DNA of 64,000 nt from Solimonas terrae. Lineage in GTDB: Bacteria > Pseudomonadota > Gammaproteobacteria > Nevskiales > Nevskiaceae. The notes under the pieces are model-generated. The model was given only the letters and a program-made list of their open reading frames with translations, was not told where the DNA came from and did not search any database. Below are positions 19,301-28,340 of this stretch, one piece after another. Made by a program: the position numbers and the translations under genes. The stretch covers positions 1 to 64,000 of the forward strand of contig NZ_JAAMOW010000010.1 in assembly GCF_011067135.1 (NCBI RefSeq), read 5' to 3'. The stretch's first letter is position 1; each line of letters begins with the position of its first letter.

Positions 19301-22202
19301 GGATGCCGTCGTCAGGCCGAGCGAGCGGGCGGCCCGACTCGTCCGTAGTGTCGTCGCGCTGTGTGCTGTTGGCGGCTACGCTCCATTCCAGCAGCCGACG
19401 CCGCGAGATCAGCACCCGCCACACGGTACGGGCAACGGCATCGACACTGAACAGCGCTTCGTAGGGGAGGCAGGTGATTCGTAATCCGGCCAGCCCGAAA
19501 CTCTTTGCCGCCGAAAAGAGCACCGCCTGCAGATGCTGGCGCAGCAGCATCTCAGGCGGTTTGCGGAACGCATCGACCAAGGCGTGCAGCAAGCTCGGGA
19601 TCGCGACGATGGCAATTGCCGCCAACGTCCAGAACCACGGGCGCGGCAATACCGTCCAGCCCATCAGCAGCAGTGCCGCGAGCGCGGCCGGGGCGAGACT
19701 GCGGCGCAGATTGTCGAAGATTTTCCAGCGCGACAGCGCCGACAGCGGATTGGAGAGCTGCTGCCCTTCGGGGCCGGGCACCTTCCCAAGCAGCCAGCAC
19801 GCGATCTGCCAGTCGCCGCGGATCCAGCGCCGATGGCGTGTTACGTCGGTCCGGTAACTCGACGGATATTCCTCGAACAGATCGACATCGCTCAGCAGGC
19901 CCGAACGCGCATAACAACCTTCGAGAAGGTCGTGGCTGAGAATGCGGTTCTCGGGGAAGCGGTCCTTGAGCGCGCGCTCGAAAGCGTCGACCTCGTAGAT
20001 GCCCTTGCCGATGAACGAGCCTTCACCAAAAAGATCCTGGTAAACGTTCGAGACCGAGCCGGTGTAGGGATCGATGCCGGGTTCGCTGCCGCACAACTGC
20101 CGGTAGCGCGACTGCGCGGCATCGGAGATGCTCGCGGCAAGTCGAGGTTGCAAGATGCCGTAGCCCGCGCAGACACGCTGACGGCGTTCGTCATAACGTG
20201 GACGATTCAGAGGGTGCGCCATGGTTGCCACGAACTGCCGGGCCGAATCGCGCGGCAACCGGGTGTCGGTATCCAGCGTGATCACGTATTTGACCGTCGG
20301 CAGGTGTTCAAGCTCACCGACGATCAACGAGAAGCACTCACTTGCGCCGCCGCGCAGCAGGGCATTGAGCTCGCCGAGTTTGCCGCGCTTGCGTTCGTAG
20401 CCCATCCAGACCCGCTCGGCCGGATTCCAGCGGCGTGGACGATGAAACAGGAAGAATCGGCCCTTGCCAGTGTCCCGATACTTCTCGTTGAGTCGCTCGA
20501 TGCCGCGATGGACCTTTTGCAACAGCGGTGCATCTTCGGCAAGGATCTCCTCGTCTGCGTCGCGAAAATCCGTGAGCAGTCCGAAGTGCAGCTGCGCATC
20601 CTGGTTGCCGAGATACCGAACTTCCAGCGCTTCGAGCAAGGCCTCGATCGCAGGGGCGCTGTCCAGCAGCGTCGGAATGACCACCAGTGTCCGTTGGTCC
20701 GGTGGCAGTCCGCGCGCATAGTCCATGCGTGGCAGGCGCTGTGGACTCAGCAATAAGGTCGTCAGCCAGTTGGTCAGCGCCGATGCCATCTGGCTGGCAC
20801 CGAGCAGCGCCAGCGTGCCCAGCAGCGGCAGACGCCAGCCGATCGTCGCACCGAGCTGTGCGCGATCGACAAGGTAGCCGGTGAAGATCAGCGTCATCAG
20901 CAGGATCGCGCCGATATGCAGCGTCAGCGGCATACGCGCGGACCATCTGCCGATCCGCTCGGTGAGGTGGAGATGCGCCCCCACGCGCGCTTCAAGTGCC
21001 GGCAGGCCGCGATCGATCAGGTAATAGCCGACATGTGCGCCGGGATTATTGTCGCCATCGATGCAGGCTTGTTGCCCGGCCAGATCGATAGCGGCGCGCG
21101 CCACTTCGGATTCGGACTGCTGGCAGCGCTTGGCGAGCCGGTCGACGACGCGGCGGTACGTGTCGCGCGTTGCGAAATCCATCTCGCTGTAAATCCCGCC
21201 GAGATCTTCGCGAAGAATATGCTCGACCTTGCTCATCGATTCGACGAAGTCGCGCCAGTCCATCGCGTCCAGAAAGCGCAGGCTGCCGATGGTATTGCTG
21301 ATCGAAACCTGGTCGGCCGCCTGCGTCTGATTCTCAGACAACACCATCTGTTCAATCGTCTGGCTGGATTCGGCGAGCCGCTGCTCGATCCAGGTCAGCG
21401 GCAAAGCCAGCGACGGTCCGTGACCCTGCAGACGACGGGCGAGCTCGGCGACAAACGGACTCACCAACGGCGGGTTGGACCGCGCCATGTCGGCGATCAC
21501 CAGAATCAGGCTCTTCGGATCATCTTTGGCAACCTCCATCATCTGGTTTGCCCAGACTTGCGCCTGATTGAGCTGGGTCCTGGCGGTGGTGATGCGTGCG
21601 CCGATGCGCCGCAGGTTTTCGATCAGCGCCAGTTGCAGCATGATCGGAATGGCCCACAGTTCGCCCAGCGTCAGCGCCGTAACGCTCTGGTATGCGGCAA
21701 CGAAGCTGACCAGCGTTTCCGCATCGACGCGCCCGTCGCCATGCGATATCACCTCAAGCGCAAGATCGTAGACACGTGGCAATCCGCGCGAGGAGCCCTG
21801 TGCAAGACGCGGCAGTTCGCGACTGTAGCCCTTGGGCAGATGCTTCCGGGCGCTGCGAATCTGCTCTTCGATCAGGTAGAAATTGTCGAGCAGCCATTCG
21901 CCTGCTGGCGCGATCCGCCGCCGATCCCTGACTGCGACGGTCAGCAGATTGCTGGTCACGATCAGGACCTGCCGGTTCTCGTCCAGCCGCTTCAACAGCT
22001 GATCCCGTTCGCCGAAAGCACTCAGGATGTGTGACTGCGCCAGCGCCTTGCCGTGCTGTTCCATCTGCGCGACGCTGAACAACTCGGCGCGCAGCGGTGT
22101 CGGCTGTTCAATATCCTTGTGATGTAAACGTGCGCGCCGCCAGCGCCTGAGGCGGGCGGTGACGCTGCGACGGGCTTGCTGGTAGCGCGTCCGGAAACTC
22201 AT
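13362..22202 (-). CDS. ndvB: cyclic beta-1,2-glucan synthase (NdvB/ChvB-like, GT84 + GH94)
   Basis: The giant membrane protein of about 2,946 residues makes cyclic beta-1,2-glucans from UDP-glucose for export to the periplasm. An N-terminal cytoplasmic region and transmembrane segments flank a family 84 glycosyltransferase. Around 20,270 it carries DTDTRLPRD, and around 19,830-19,840 RHRRWIRGDWQ, the substrate- and acceptor-binding signatures. A glycoamylase-like domain (WSGSMFEYLMPRL near 17,925; MAHHQGMSLLSL near 17,465) precedes the C-terminal GH94 phosphorylase-like domain (SGDWNDGMNLVG near 14,350; ENGGQYTHAAVW near 13,880), which controls ring size. The frame is open to a TTG at 22343, but 22202 is the first ATG. 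Such proteins are best known in Rhizobiales and Brucella. Confidence 0.92.
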   Translation of the reverse strand: MSFRTRYQQARRSVTARLRRWRRARLHHKDIEQPTPLRAELFSVAQMEQHGKALAQSHILSAFGERDQLLKRLDENRQVLIVTSNLLTVAVRDRRRIAPAGEWLLDNFYLIEEQIRSARKHLPKGYSRELPRLAQGSSRGLPRVYDLALEVISHGDGRVDAETLVSFVAAYQSVTALTLGELWAIPIMLQLALIENLRRIGARITTARTQLNQAQVWANQMMEVAKDDPKSLILVIADMARSNPPLVSPFVAELARRLQGHGPSLALPLTWIEQRLAESSQTIEQMVLSENQTQAADQVSISNTIGSLRFLDAMDWRDFVESMSKVEHILREDLGGIYSEMDFATRDTYRRVVDRLAKRCQQSESEVARAAIDLAGQQACIDGDNNPGAHVGYYLIDRGLPALEARVGAHLHLTERIGRWSARMPLTLHIGAILLMTLIFTGYLVDRAQLGATIGWRLPLLGTLALLGASQMASALTNWLTTLLLSPQRLPRMDYARGLPPDQRTLVVIPTLLDSAPAIEALLEALEVRYLGNQDAQLHFGLLTDFRDADEEILAEDAPLLQKVHRGIERLNEKYRDTGKGRFFLFHRPRRWNPAERVWMGYERKRGKLGELNALLRGGASECFSLIVGELEHLPTVKYVITLDTDTRLPRDSARQFVATMAHPLNRPRYDERRQRVCAGYGILQPRLAASISDAAQSRYRQLCGSEPGIDPYTGSVSNVYQDLFGEGSFIGKGIYEVDAFERALKDRFPENRILSHDLLEGCYARSGLLSDVDLFEEYPSSYRTDVTRHRRWIRGDWQIACWLLGKVPGPEGQQLSNPLSALSRWKIFDNLRRSLAPAALAALLLMGWTVLPRPWFWTLAAIAIVAIPSLLHALVDAFRKPPEMLLRQHLQAVLFSAAKSFGLAGLRITCLPYEALFSVDAVARTVWRVLISRRRLLEWSVAANSTQRDDTTDESGRPLARPDDGILAFYRTMAIAPLSAALTMLLLGALRPDALTAAAPILVLWLAAPGIAWWLSRPLVRREVELAPEQTVFLRRIARKTWAFFERFVAPEDHWLPPDNFQEVPAEVIARRTSPTNIGLALLANLSAYDFGFTTARRLIERTDNTLQTMTRLERHQGHFYNWYDTGSLQPLPPRYISSVDSGNLTGHLLTLRAGLLGLPDQALIGARLFDGIADTLSVLVDTAPDLDRAPIDRLQTRLDDAGAHMPATLAAALLCLAPIAQDAALITARLADDAAPNARDWAAKLEQQCRDAIEDLRFLAPWLALSVTPETLAGFFAAIPEPRSLRDLARYAGRALPAIDARLGDELPAVARDWLIALRRDVLAASERALQRIAACERLAGQAGDFTAIEYEFLYDRTRHLLAVGYNVDEFRRDASYYDLLASEARLSSFVAIAQGKLPQECWFALGRERTTAGGEPILLSWSGSMFEYLMPRLVMPGYAGTLLDQTCRAAVARQIAYGGQRGLPWGISESGYNTFDASLNYQYHAFGVPGLGLKRGLAEDVVVAPYASMLALMIAPDAACTNLQRLAADGLEGRYGFFEAVDYTPTRSYPVNVSMGTKRDATTKNPGVVVRSFMAHHQGMSLLSLACLLLDQPMQRRFGSDPQIKATLLLLQERIPKQSALPAQPTESGESDSFFHDQTVELNMPIGPDTPTPEVQLLSNGRYHVMVSNAGGGYSLWNDLAVTRWREDSSCDNWGTFAYLRDIDSNEFWSATHQPTCRRADIYEAMFSEGRAEYRRRDHEIETHSDIVVSPEDDIELRRLCIINRSHRTRTIEVTSYAEPVLTAAAADAMQSAFGKLFVQTEILRDHRAILCTHRPRSITDRAPWMFHLMATNGSEVSELSYETDRMRFIGRGRTVAAPQAMLDDLPLSNTAGSVLDPIVAIRCRITLLAGQSAHVDLVTGAAGSREDCMTLVGRYQDRHRADRAFDLARTHGGVTLRQINVSESEARLYRRLAGPVVYANAALRARAEVLIQNRRGQSGLWAYAISGDLPIVLLKLSTSAHLDLARQMIQCHAYWRLKGLKVDLVIWNEEHLGYRQKLQDQIIALIATGTDANAIDRPGGIFVRSAEQISDEDRTLLRSVARVIVAGDLGTLAEQITRRVVVPKAIARLAHTTRSYHPEPTVSAVAPRTGLILANDLGGFAADGREYIITTTQAQTTPLPWVNVLANPNFGTVLSESGLAYTWSENAHEFRLTPWSDDAVGASGGEAFYLRDEDSGQFWSPAPLPARGAEPYVTRHGFGYSVFEHSAGGIRSELWIYVDLEDAVKFSVLKVRNVSRRSRRLSVTGYVEWVLGDLRPKSAMHVVTEIDPTSGALFARNAYNTEFAGRVAFFDVDDSSRTLSGDRTEFLGRNGSLADPDAMTRSHLSGRLGAALDPCAAIQVPFELADGQEREFIFRLGAGRDLDQACALAKRLRTPGSARTALEKVQQYWRHTLGAVQIETPEPALNVLANGWLVYQVLACRLWARSGYSQSGGAFGFRDQLQDVMALVHSEPALVREHLLRCAQRQFPEGDVQHWWHPPTGRGVRTRCSDDYLWLPLAVCRYVQCTGDTGVLDENLHFLSARALAADEESYYDLPGRAAEVASLYEHCRRAIVHGLHYGEHGLPLMGSGDWNDGMNLVGIDGKGESVWLGFFLYEVLVSFAGLARVRGDVAFADRCGTEAERLRANLDQHAWDGAWYRRAWFDDGTPLGSSINPECAIDSIAQSWSVLSAAGEVKRARQAMDALDQHLVDREHGVIRLLEPAFDQSPMNPGYIKGYVPGVRENGGQYTHAAVWAAMAFAKLGDETRAWELLGIINPAMRTQTAEAIAVYKTEPYAVAADIYALPPHAGRGGWTWYTGSAGWLYRLMLESVLGLKREGATLTITPCIPKQWTSFKLHYRYQETVYDITVRQLRTGGGRVTLMLDDVELTEPSIPLLNDRRGHRVELTIGGQLVEPGAALQITA

Positions 22203-22740
22203 CGCGGTCCATTGGTGCGAGATCGTTCGCGGTGCCCGGATGGCAGCATCGCCGCGGCCGCGAGCCGGCCCATGCGCGCTGGTATTGCGATGGCGTGTGT
22301 GCGGGTCATGGAACGGAACCGTTTCGGCAGTCGCTTGCGTCAAGCAAGCAGGCCCGCGGCCACCTGTTTGATGGCGGGCGCCTGCGTGTTCGTACGATCG
22401 GCCGACCGAGGTTCACGTGGCGTGGCCGTTGATCGTCGGCGTCACGAGCGGACGGTCGTGAAGGCGTTAGCGAACCGGTCGATCGCCGGACAAGCGTCGC
22501 CTCCGTTCAACCGTTCGTGTTCCGCCCACGATTCATACGACCCGTGCGGGGTGAACGGCAGACGATGCCCGCCACGCGCCGCGCTGTCTGTTCGATAACG
22601 CACAGAGCTGACGGTTTTCAGCGATGCAGCCGATGGATCTCGCCGCACGCACCTGAGGCATGTGTGCGTCAGCGAACCGACACCGATCGCTTTATGCCCC
22701 ATGTTGCCGAGGTTAAATCCGAGCCCAAGGAACACCCGTC
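22203..22740. other. divergent intergenic region between ndvB and the SPFH gene
   Basis: About 540 bases lie between the ndvB ATG and the SPFH start. No gene is supported: frames on either strand have unusual composition and lack ribosome-binding sites. The left 141 bases are open in the ndvB frame and would be coding if the TTG at 22343 is used. The segment must hold divergent promoters, but I could not pick clear -35/-10 pairs. Confidence 0.5.
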
Positions 22741-23682
22741 ATGAATCCAATCACCGCGTCTCTCGCGCTCGTCTTTGCACTGGCAGGGATGGCCGTCGGT
22801 GCCTGGATCAATCAGGTTCTGGCGCTGCCGTTATTTGCAGCGGCGCTGATCATTGCGGCGTCGCTGAAGATGGCCAATGTCTGGCAGAAATTCGTCATCC
22901 TGCGCATGGGCAAGCTGCAGAGCGTCAAGGGCGCTGGCATGTTCGGCATCATCCCGATCATCGACGCGGTAACTGCGGTCATCGATACCCGCATCCAGAC
23001 CACCGGCTTCAACGCCGAGCAGGCGCTGACCCGCGATACGGTTCCAGTCAACGTCGATGCGATCATCTTCTGGCATGTGCACGATGCCGAAAAGGCCGCG
23101 CTGGCGATCACCAATTATCGTCAGGCGATCGATCAGGTTGCGCAGACTTCGCTGCGCGAGATGATTGGCTCGTCGATGCTGGCGGCGTTGCTGTCCGACC
23201 GCAAGGACGCCGACGAGCAATTGAAGATCGAGATCGGGCGGAAGACCGCACCGTGGGGCATCACCGTCAGCTCGGTCGAGATTCGCGATGTCGCCATTCC
23301 GGAAGCTTTGCAGGACGCGATGTCGCGCCAGGCGCAGGCCGAGCGCGAGAAGCAGGCGCGTGTGATCCTCGGTTCCGCCGAAGCGGCGATCGCCAGCAAG
23401 TTCGTTGAAGCCGCAGAAACCTATGCCGGGCATCCCTCGGCGCTGCAGCTGCGCGCCATGAACATCATTTACGAAACCACCAAGGAACGTGGCACCACGA
23501 TCCTGATCCCGAGTTCGATGGTCGACAGCATGAACCCGTCAGCCGCGACGCTGGCCGTGGCGCTGGCCGGGAAGGGCGTGCCGGGGCCAGAAGCGGCGCC
23601 ACGCAAACCCGCAACAACGCCGGCTCCCATCTCAGCGGTTGCCACCACGAAAGCGGCGGCCGCTGCGGCCGCTGCGGCCTGA
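22741..23682 (+). CDS. SPFH/Band 7 (stomatin/slipin-like) membrane protein
   Basis: An N-terminal hydrophobic hairpin (about residues 5-45) anchors the protein. The SPFH domain follows, with the typical opening FVILRMGKLQSVKGAGMFGI and PVNVDAIIFWHVHD, and the coiled region EALQDAMSRQAQAEREKQAR near residues 182-205. Slipins form ring-like oligomers in the membrane and help organise lipid domains or regulate proteases; bacterial partners are often NfeD proteins, but none is encoded here. The C-terminus ends in a 30-residue Ala/Pro-rich tail. AAGGAA precedes the ATG. The gene heads a same-strand run leading to the SHOCT gene and ppk2. Confidence 0.9.
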   Translation: MNPITASLALVFALAGMAVGAWINQVLALPLFAAALIIAASLKMANVWQKFVILRMGKLQSVKGAGMFGIIPIIDAVTAVIDTRIQTTGFNAEQALTRDTVPVNVDAIIFWHVHDAEKAALAITNYRQAIDQVAQTSLREMIGSSMLAALLSDRKDADEQLKIEIGRKTAPWGITVSSVEIRDVAIPEALQDAMSRQAQAEREKQARVILGSAEAAIASKFVEAAETYAGHPSALQLRAMNIIYETTKERGTTILIPSSMVDSMNPSAATLAVALAGKGVPGPEAAPRKPATTPAPISAVATTKAAAAAAAAA

Positions 23683-23786
23683 GTGGCGGTCCGATACCGC
23701 GCAAGGGCTCCACGGTTTCCATCCCGGCGAATAGAACGCATGAGCCTGCTCGACGGATTTCGCCCAGCTCATGAATGGAGATTCAG

Positions 23787-24023
23787 ATGACGCACCCGTA
23801 TTGGAACGACTGGTATTTCGGCTGGGGCTGGTTTCTCTGGTTCGGTGTCTGGTTCCTGCTGATTTCGAGCTTCGGGCACTGGGGCTATACCTACCGATCG
23901 AACCGACGCCATCTCGCACAGCCACGCAAGGACGCGCTCGACATTCTCAAGGAGCGTTATGCCCGCGGCGAGATCAACCGCGAAGAGTTCGGCCGGATGA
24001 AGTCGGAGATCGCCGCCCGGTAG
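23787..24023 (+). CDS. small membrane protein with C-terminal SHOCT domain
   Basis: The 78-residue protein begins with an aromatic-rich stretch ([19 protein letters not shown]) that forms one transmembrane helix. It ends with a SHOCT motif ([20 protein letters not shown]), a short helical module often found at protein ends and thought to mediate oligomerisation. The ATG at 23787 has GGAG 6 bases upstream and is preferred over ATGs at 23771 and 23775. It lies between the SPFH gene and ppk2 on the same strand. The specific role is unknown. Confidence 0.8.
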   Translation: MTHPYWNDWYFGWGWFLWFGVWFLLISSFGHWGYTYRSNRRHLAQPRKDALDILKERYARGEINREEFGRMKSEIAAR

Positions 24024-24117
24024 CGACGGCTGCCGCTTGACGTCCACCGCGGCGATGATCGAGATCGCCCAGGCGAGGGAAGGGAATACCGCCCGTTGCA
24101 GCTCTGGAGACCGCTCA

Positions 24118-24999
24118 ATGAGTCAGGCCGACAAGATTCGTGCAAAAGATTTTCGCGTCAGTAAAGGCTGCGAGGTCAAGCTCAAGGACTGGCCGACGAA
24201 AGTCGATCCGGTGTTCGGCTCCAAGGATCAGTACAAGCAGATTCTTGACGATCACGTCGCGCAACTGAGCGCGCAACAGCGGCTGCACTACGCCAGCAAC
24301 CACTACGCCGTGCTGCTCATCTTCCAGGCGATGGATGCCGCCGGCAAGGATGGCGCCATCCGGCATGTGATGTCGGGCGTCAATCCTCAGGGCTGTCAGG
24401 TATTCAGTTTCAAACATCCCAGCGCCATCGAGCTGCAACATGACTTCCTCTGGCGCAGTACGCGCGATCTGCCTGAGCGCGGGCGCATCGGCATCTTCAA
24501 CCGTTCCTACTATGAAGAGGTGCTGATTGCCCGCGTGCATCCGGAGATTCTGCGCAGCGAAGGCCTGCCGGACGCACGGAAGCACGGCAATACGGTCTGG
24601 CACCACCGCTACCGCTCGATCCGGAATCTGGAGCGGCATCTGCATGCCAACGGCACGCGCATCATCAAGTTCTATCTGCACCTGTCGAAGGAGGAGCAAC
24701 GCCTGCGTTTTCTGGCGCGTATCGACGAGCCGGACAAGAACTGGAAGTTCAGCGAGGCCGACCTCGCCGAGCGCAAGTTCTGGTCGCAGTACATGAAGGC
24801 CTACGAGAAATGCCTCAGTGCGACCAGCACCGACCATGCGCCCTGGTACATCGTGCCCGCAGACGACAAGGACAATGCCCGGCTGATCGTGTCCCGGATC
24901 ATTCTCGACGCTTTCGAAGCGCTGAAGATGCGCTACCCGAGAACGACCACGGCGCGCCGGCAGGAACTGCTGGCGATCCGCAAGCAGCTGACGAAATGA
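24118..24999 (+). CDS. ppk2: polyphosphate kinase 2 family protein (polyphosphate:nucleotide phosphotransferase)
   Basis: PPK2 enzymes use inorganic polyphosphate to phosphorylate AMP, ADP or GDP. The Walker A segment [19 protein letters not shown] near residue 68 has the MDAAGKDG version common in class III enzymes, which can phosphorylate both AMP and ADP (inference). The lid-region signature [19 protein letters not shown] and a basic C-terminal region follow. The 293-residue length is that of a single-domain PPK2. The chosen ATG has GGAGA 8 bases upstream. The TGA overlaps the transketolase ATG, so the two are translationally coupled; that links polyphosphate-driven nucleotide recharging to sugar-phosphate metabolism. 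Confidence 0.92.
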   Translation: MSQADKIRAKDFRVSKGCEVKLKDWPTKVDPVFGSKDQYKQILDDHVAQLSAQQRLHYASNHYAVLLIFQAMDAAGKDGAIRHVMSGVNPQGCQVFSFKHPSAIELQHDFLWRSTRDLPERGRIGIFNRSYYEEVLIARVHPEILRSEGLPDARKHGNTVWHHRYRSIRNLERHLHANGTRIIKFYLHLSKEEQRLRFLARIDEPDKNWKFSEADLAERKFWSQYMKAYEKCLSATSTDHAPWYIVPADDKDNARLIVSRIILDAFEALKMRYPRTTTARRQELLAIRKQLTK

Positions 25000-27059
25000 G
25001 TACGCAGAGCGCTGCCTTTGCTGTCGAACGCGATCAGCTGTGCATCAACACGCTTCGCTTTCTGTCGGTCGACATGGTGCAGCAGGCCAACAGCGGCCAT
25101 CCGGGCCTGCCGCTGGGTGCCGCGCCGATGGCCTACGCGCTGTGGACGCGCCTGCTCCGGCACAACCCGCGCAATCCGCAGTGGTTTGATCGGGATCGTT
25201 TCGTGCTTTCGGCCGGACACGGTTCCGCACTGCTCTACAGCCTGTTGCACCTGAGCGGCTACGACCTGCCGCTGGCGGACATCAAGCGCTTCCGGCAGTG
25301 GCAGAGCAGGGCGCCGGGACATCCCGAGCGCCGGCATACCCCCGGCGTGGAAACCACCACCGGGCCGTTGGGTCAGGGCTTCGCCAACGCGGTCGGCATG
25401 GCAATCGCCGAAGCGCAGCTGGCGGCGCGCTACAACCGTCATGACCATCAGGTGATCGACCACGCGACCTATGTGCTCGCCGGGGACGGCGATCTGATGG
25501 AGGGCGTCACGGCCGAGGCCGCTTCGCTGGCCGGCCATCTCAAGCTCGGCAAGCTCACCTGCCTGTACGACGACAACCGCGTCACGCTGGCCGCCGGCAC
25601 TGACATCGCGTTCACCGAAGATCGTGCACGCCGTTTCGAGGCGTACGGCTGGCATACGGTGACCGTCGACAACGGCAACGATCTCGCCGCAATCGAGGCG
25701 GCACTGCTTGCCGCGCGCGCCGAGAGCGGGCGGCCCTCGCTGATCCTCGTGCGCACTCACATTGGCTACGGCTCGCCCGAGCAGGACAGCTTCGAAGCAC
25801 ATGGTTCGCCGCTGGGCGTCGAGGACGTGCGCAAGACCAAGCAGAAACTGGGCTGGCCGCTCGAACCGGCGTTCCTGATTCCAGACGACGCACTGGCACA
25901 TTTCCGCGAAGCGCTGAGGCTCGGCGGAAACGAGGAAGCTGCATCGAACGACCGCCTTGCGGCCTACGCGCAAGCTTATCCCGACAAAGCGCAGGAACTG
26001 CAGGTGCGGCTGCACGGCGAACTGCCGGCCGCTTGGGACGCGGATATTCCGGTCTTTCCGGCGGACGCCAAGGGCATCGCCACGCGCGTCGCCTCCGGCA
26101 AAGTGATGAACGCCATCGCGCCGCGGCTGCCGGCCTTGGTTGGCGGCTCGGCGGATCTCGATCCTTCGACGCACACCGCCCTGCTCGGCCTCGGCGACTT
26201 CAATCCGCCGACCGATGGCGACGAAGACCATCAGGGCTCCGCCGGAGGCGGCTGGAGTCATGCCGGCCGCAACCTGCACTTCGGCGTCCGCGAACATGCG
26301 ATGGGCGCGATCGTCAATGGTCTCGCCGCGCACGGCGGCTTCATCCCCTACGGCTCGACCTTTTTCATCTTCTCCGACTACCTGAGGCCGCCGCTGCGGC
26401 TGGCGGCGCTGATGGGCCTGCATGCGGTGTTTGTGTTCACCCACGACAGCATCGCGGTCGGCGAGGACGGTCCCACCCATCAGCCCGTGGAGCAGCTCGC
26501 GAACCTGCGCGCGGTGCCGAATCTGACCGTCATCCGTCCCGGCGATGCCAATGAAACCGCGGTCGCCTGGCGCGTGGCGCTGGAGACGCGCGATCGGCCG
26601 GTGGTGCTGGTCTTGAGCCGGCAGAGCGTGCCCACGCTTGACCGTCGCCGCTACGCCGCGGCGGAGGGCTTGCGGCGGGGCGCTTATGTGCTGAGCGATG
26701 CGCCGGACGGTGTGCCGCAACTGATATTGATCGCCAGTGGCTCGGAAGTCGGGCTGATTCTGGCCGCAGCCGAGCGTCTGCACGCGCAGGGCATCGCGGT
26801 GCGCTGCGTGTCGATGCCGAGTTGGGAATTGTTTGACGCGCTGCCGCAGGCGGACCGCGATGCGGTTCTGCCACCGGCCGTCGGTGCGCGGCTCGCGGTC
26901 GAGCTCGGCGTCGCGCAGGGCTGGCATCGCTACGTCGGTGTGGCGGGCGATGTGCTCAGCGTCGAACACTACGGCGCCTCGGCGCCGGCTGAGGTGCTGC
27001 TGCGCGAATACGGCTTCAGCGTCGAGGACGTCTGCCAGCGCGCGCTGGCGCTATGCTGA
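24996..27059 (+). CDS. tkt: transketolase
   Basis: The thiamine-diphosphate enzyme moves two-carbon units between ketose and aldose phosphates, completing the non-oxidative pentose phosphate pathway with tal. The first part has the substrate His motif [12 protein letters not shown]. The cofactor motif runs from GDGDLMEG to DDN at about residues 155-185. The pyrimidine domain contains [15 protein letters not shown] and the catalytic [19 protein letters not shown]. The length of 687 residues is slightly longer than usual. The ATG overlaps the ppk2 stop by 4 bp. Transketolase is the only main enzyme of the pathway here that is not in the gnd-pgm operon. Confidence 0.95.
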   Translation: MSTQSAAFAVERDQLCINTLRFLSVDMVQQANSGHPGLPLGAAPMAYALWTRLLRHNPRNPQWFDRDRFVLSAGHGSALLYSLLHLSGYDLPLADIKRFRQWQSRAPGHPERRHTPGVETTTGPLGQGFANAVGMAIAEAQLAARYNRHDHQVIDHATYVLAGDGDLMEGVTAEAASLAGHLKLGKLTCLYDDNRVTLAAGTDIAFTEDRARRFEAYGWHTVTVDNGNDLAAIEAALLAARAESGRPSLILVRTHIGYGSPEQDSFEAHGSPLGVEDVRKTKQKLGWPLEPAFLIPDDALAHFREALRLGGNEEAASNDRLAAYAQAYPDKAQELQVRLHGELPAAWDADIPVFPADAKGIATRVASGKVMNAIAPRLPALVGGSADLDPSTHTALLGLGDFNPPTDGDEDHQGSAGGGWSHAGRNLHFGVREHAMGAIVNGLAAHGGFIPYGSTFFIFSDYLRPPLRLAALMGLHAVFVFTHDSIAVGEDGPTHQPVEQLANLRAVPNLTVIRPGDANETAVAWRVALETRDRPVVLVLSRQSVPTLDRRRYAAAEGLRRGAYVLSDAPDGVPQLILIASGSEVGLILAAAERLHAQGIAVRCVSMPSWELFDALPQADRDAVLPPAVGARLAVELGVAQGWHRYVGVAGDVLSVEHYGASAPAEVLLREYGFSVEDVCQRALALC

Positions 27060-27105
27060 GACCGGCCAGCCCGCAGCGCTCGCCGAGGATCAAACGAACA
27101 AACCG

Positions 27106-27753
27106 ATGAAAAAGCCAGCAGCCATCACTTGCGCGTTTCTGGACATCGGCGGCGTACTGCTGACCGACGGCTGGAATCATCACGCACGCAGACGCGCCGT
27201 CAAGAACTTCAAGCTGGACGGCAGCGAAACGGAGGCGCGCCATCGCCTGTGTTTCGCCGCCTATGAGATCGGCAAGCTCACGCTGGAAGAATATTTGAGC
27301 ACCGTGATTTTCTACGTCAAGCGATCGTTCACCCGGGCGCAGTTCCGGCACTTCATGTTCGCGCAATCCAAACCCTACCCCGCGATGATTGATCTGGCGG
27401 CCCAGCTCAAGCATCGGCACGGATTGAAGATCGCCGTGGTCAGCAATGAAGCGCGCGAACTGAATGCCTACCGGATTCAAAAGTTCGGGCTTGATCGCTG
27501 CGTCGACTTCTTTGTGTCCTCATGCATCGTCGGCCTGCGCAAGCCTGACGCGGACATTTTCCGGCTGGCGCTCGACCTCGCGCAGACGCCAGCCGGGCAG
27601 GTGGTCTACATCGAAAACACGCCGATGTTTGTCGAGATCGCGGCCGGTCTGGGGATTCGCAGCATCCTGCACAGCGACTACCGCGCGACCTGTGCGCAAC
27701 TCGCTGCGCTCGGCTTGCCGATCGATCAGGGCGTGATCCGTGCAAGCCGCTAG
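27106..27753 (+). CDS. HAD-family hydrolase (subfamily IA-like)
   Basis: The 215-residue protein starts with the HAD nucleophile motif FLDIGGVLLTDGW. The second acidic residue of the usual DxD is Gly, as in many haloacid-dehalogenase-type members. Motif II is VVSNEA and motif III/IV is GLRKPDADIF and YIENTPMFVEIA, where the usual double Asp is replaced by ENT. It could be a sugar-phosphate phosphatase or an uncertain hydrolase; the atypical motifs make activity less certain. It follows tkt by 46 bp and overlaps the acetate kinase remnant by 14 bp, so it sits in a tkt-HAD-ackA transcription unit. Confidence 0.82.
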   Translation: MKKPAAITCAFLDIGGVLLTDGWNHHARRRAVKNFKLDGSETEARHRLCFAAYEIGKLTLEEYLSTVIFYVKRSFTRAQFRHFMFAQSKPYPAMIDLAAQLKHRHGLKIAVVSNEARELNAYRIQKFGLDRCVDFFVSSCIVGLRKPDADIFRLALDLAQTPAGQVVYIENTPMFVEIAAGLGIRSILHSDYRATCAQLAALGLPIDQGVIRASR

Positions 27754-28340
27754 CCCCGGCATCCTCACCCTCAATGCGGGCTCGTCGAGCATCCGTTTCG
27801 CGCTGTATGACGCCGGTGCCGTGCCACGTCGGACCCTGCACGGAAAGATCGACCGCATCGGTCTGGGCGGTACCCGTCTGAGTTTCGAGCAGGTGGACCC
27901 GGAGGCGCCGCGCAGCGGCAGTCTCGAGCTTGCTGCTCGCGAATCTCCGGTGGCGTTTCTGCTTGACTGGCTGGCAACGCAAAGCGGATTCGCATCGGTC
28001 CGCGCGGTCGGTCATCGCATCGTCCATGGCATGCACCACAGCGAGCCCGAGCGCATCACGCCCGAATTGCTCGACGAACTGAAGCGCATCCGGCCCTTTG
28101 ATCCGGACCATCTGCCGCGCGAGATCGACCTGATCGAAGCCGTCCGCGCGCGCCATCCGCAACTGCTGCAGATCGCCTGCTTCGACACCGCGTTTCACCG
28201 CAGTATGCCGCGCGTCGCGCGCTTGCTGGCGATTCCACGGCGCTACGAGGCCCTGCGCGTGCAGCGGTACGGCTTTCACGGCCTGTCATATGCCTACCTG
28301 ATGGAAGAGCTCGTGCGCGTCGGCGATCCGGCGGCTCGCC
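27740..28340 (+). pseudogene. ackA: acetate kinase, truncated after about 200 codons
   Basis: The GTG at 27740, overlapping the HAD gene, opens a clear acetate kinase. It has ILTLNAGSSSIRFALY (phosphate-binding N-terminus), VGHRIVHGMHH, PFDPDHLPREIDLIEA, CFDTAFHRSMP and RYGFHGLSYAYLMEEL in the correct order. At about 28,330 the family match stops abruptly. A normal enzyme is about 400 residues and would continue with the ILAHLGNG nucleotide-binding part. Instead the DNA continues, in another frame, as a GMC oxidoreductase C-terminus; the ackA frame runs on as nonsense to 28570. The enzyme must be inactive because the ATPase half is missing. Confidence 0.9.

Noticed and set aside
24933..26969. 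Long minus-strand frame opposite transketolase
   Set aside because: The transketolase on the plus strand carries all family motifs; the opposite frame is a GC-rich shadow.
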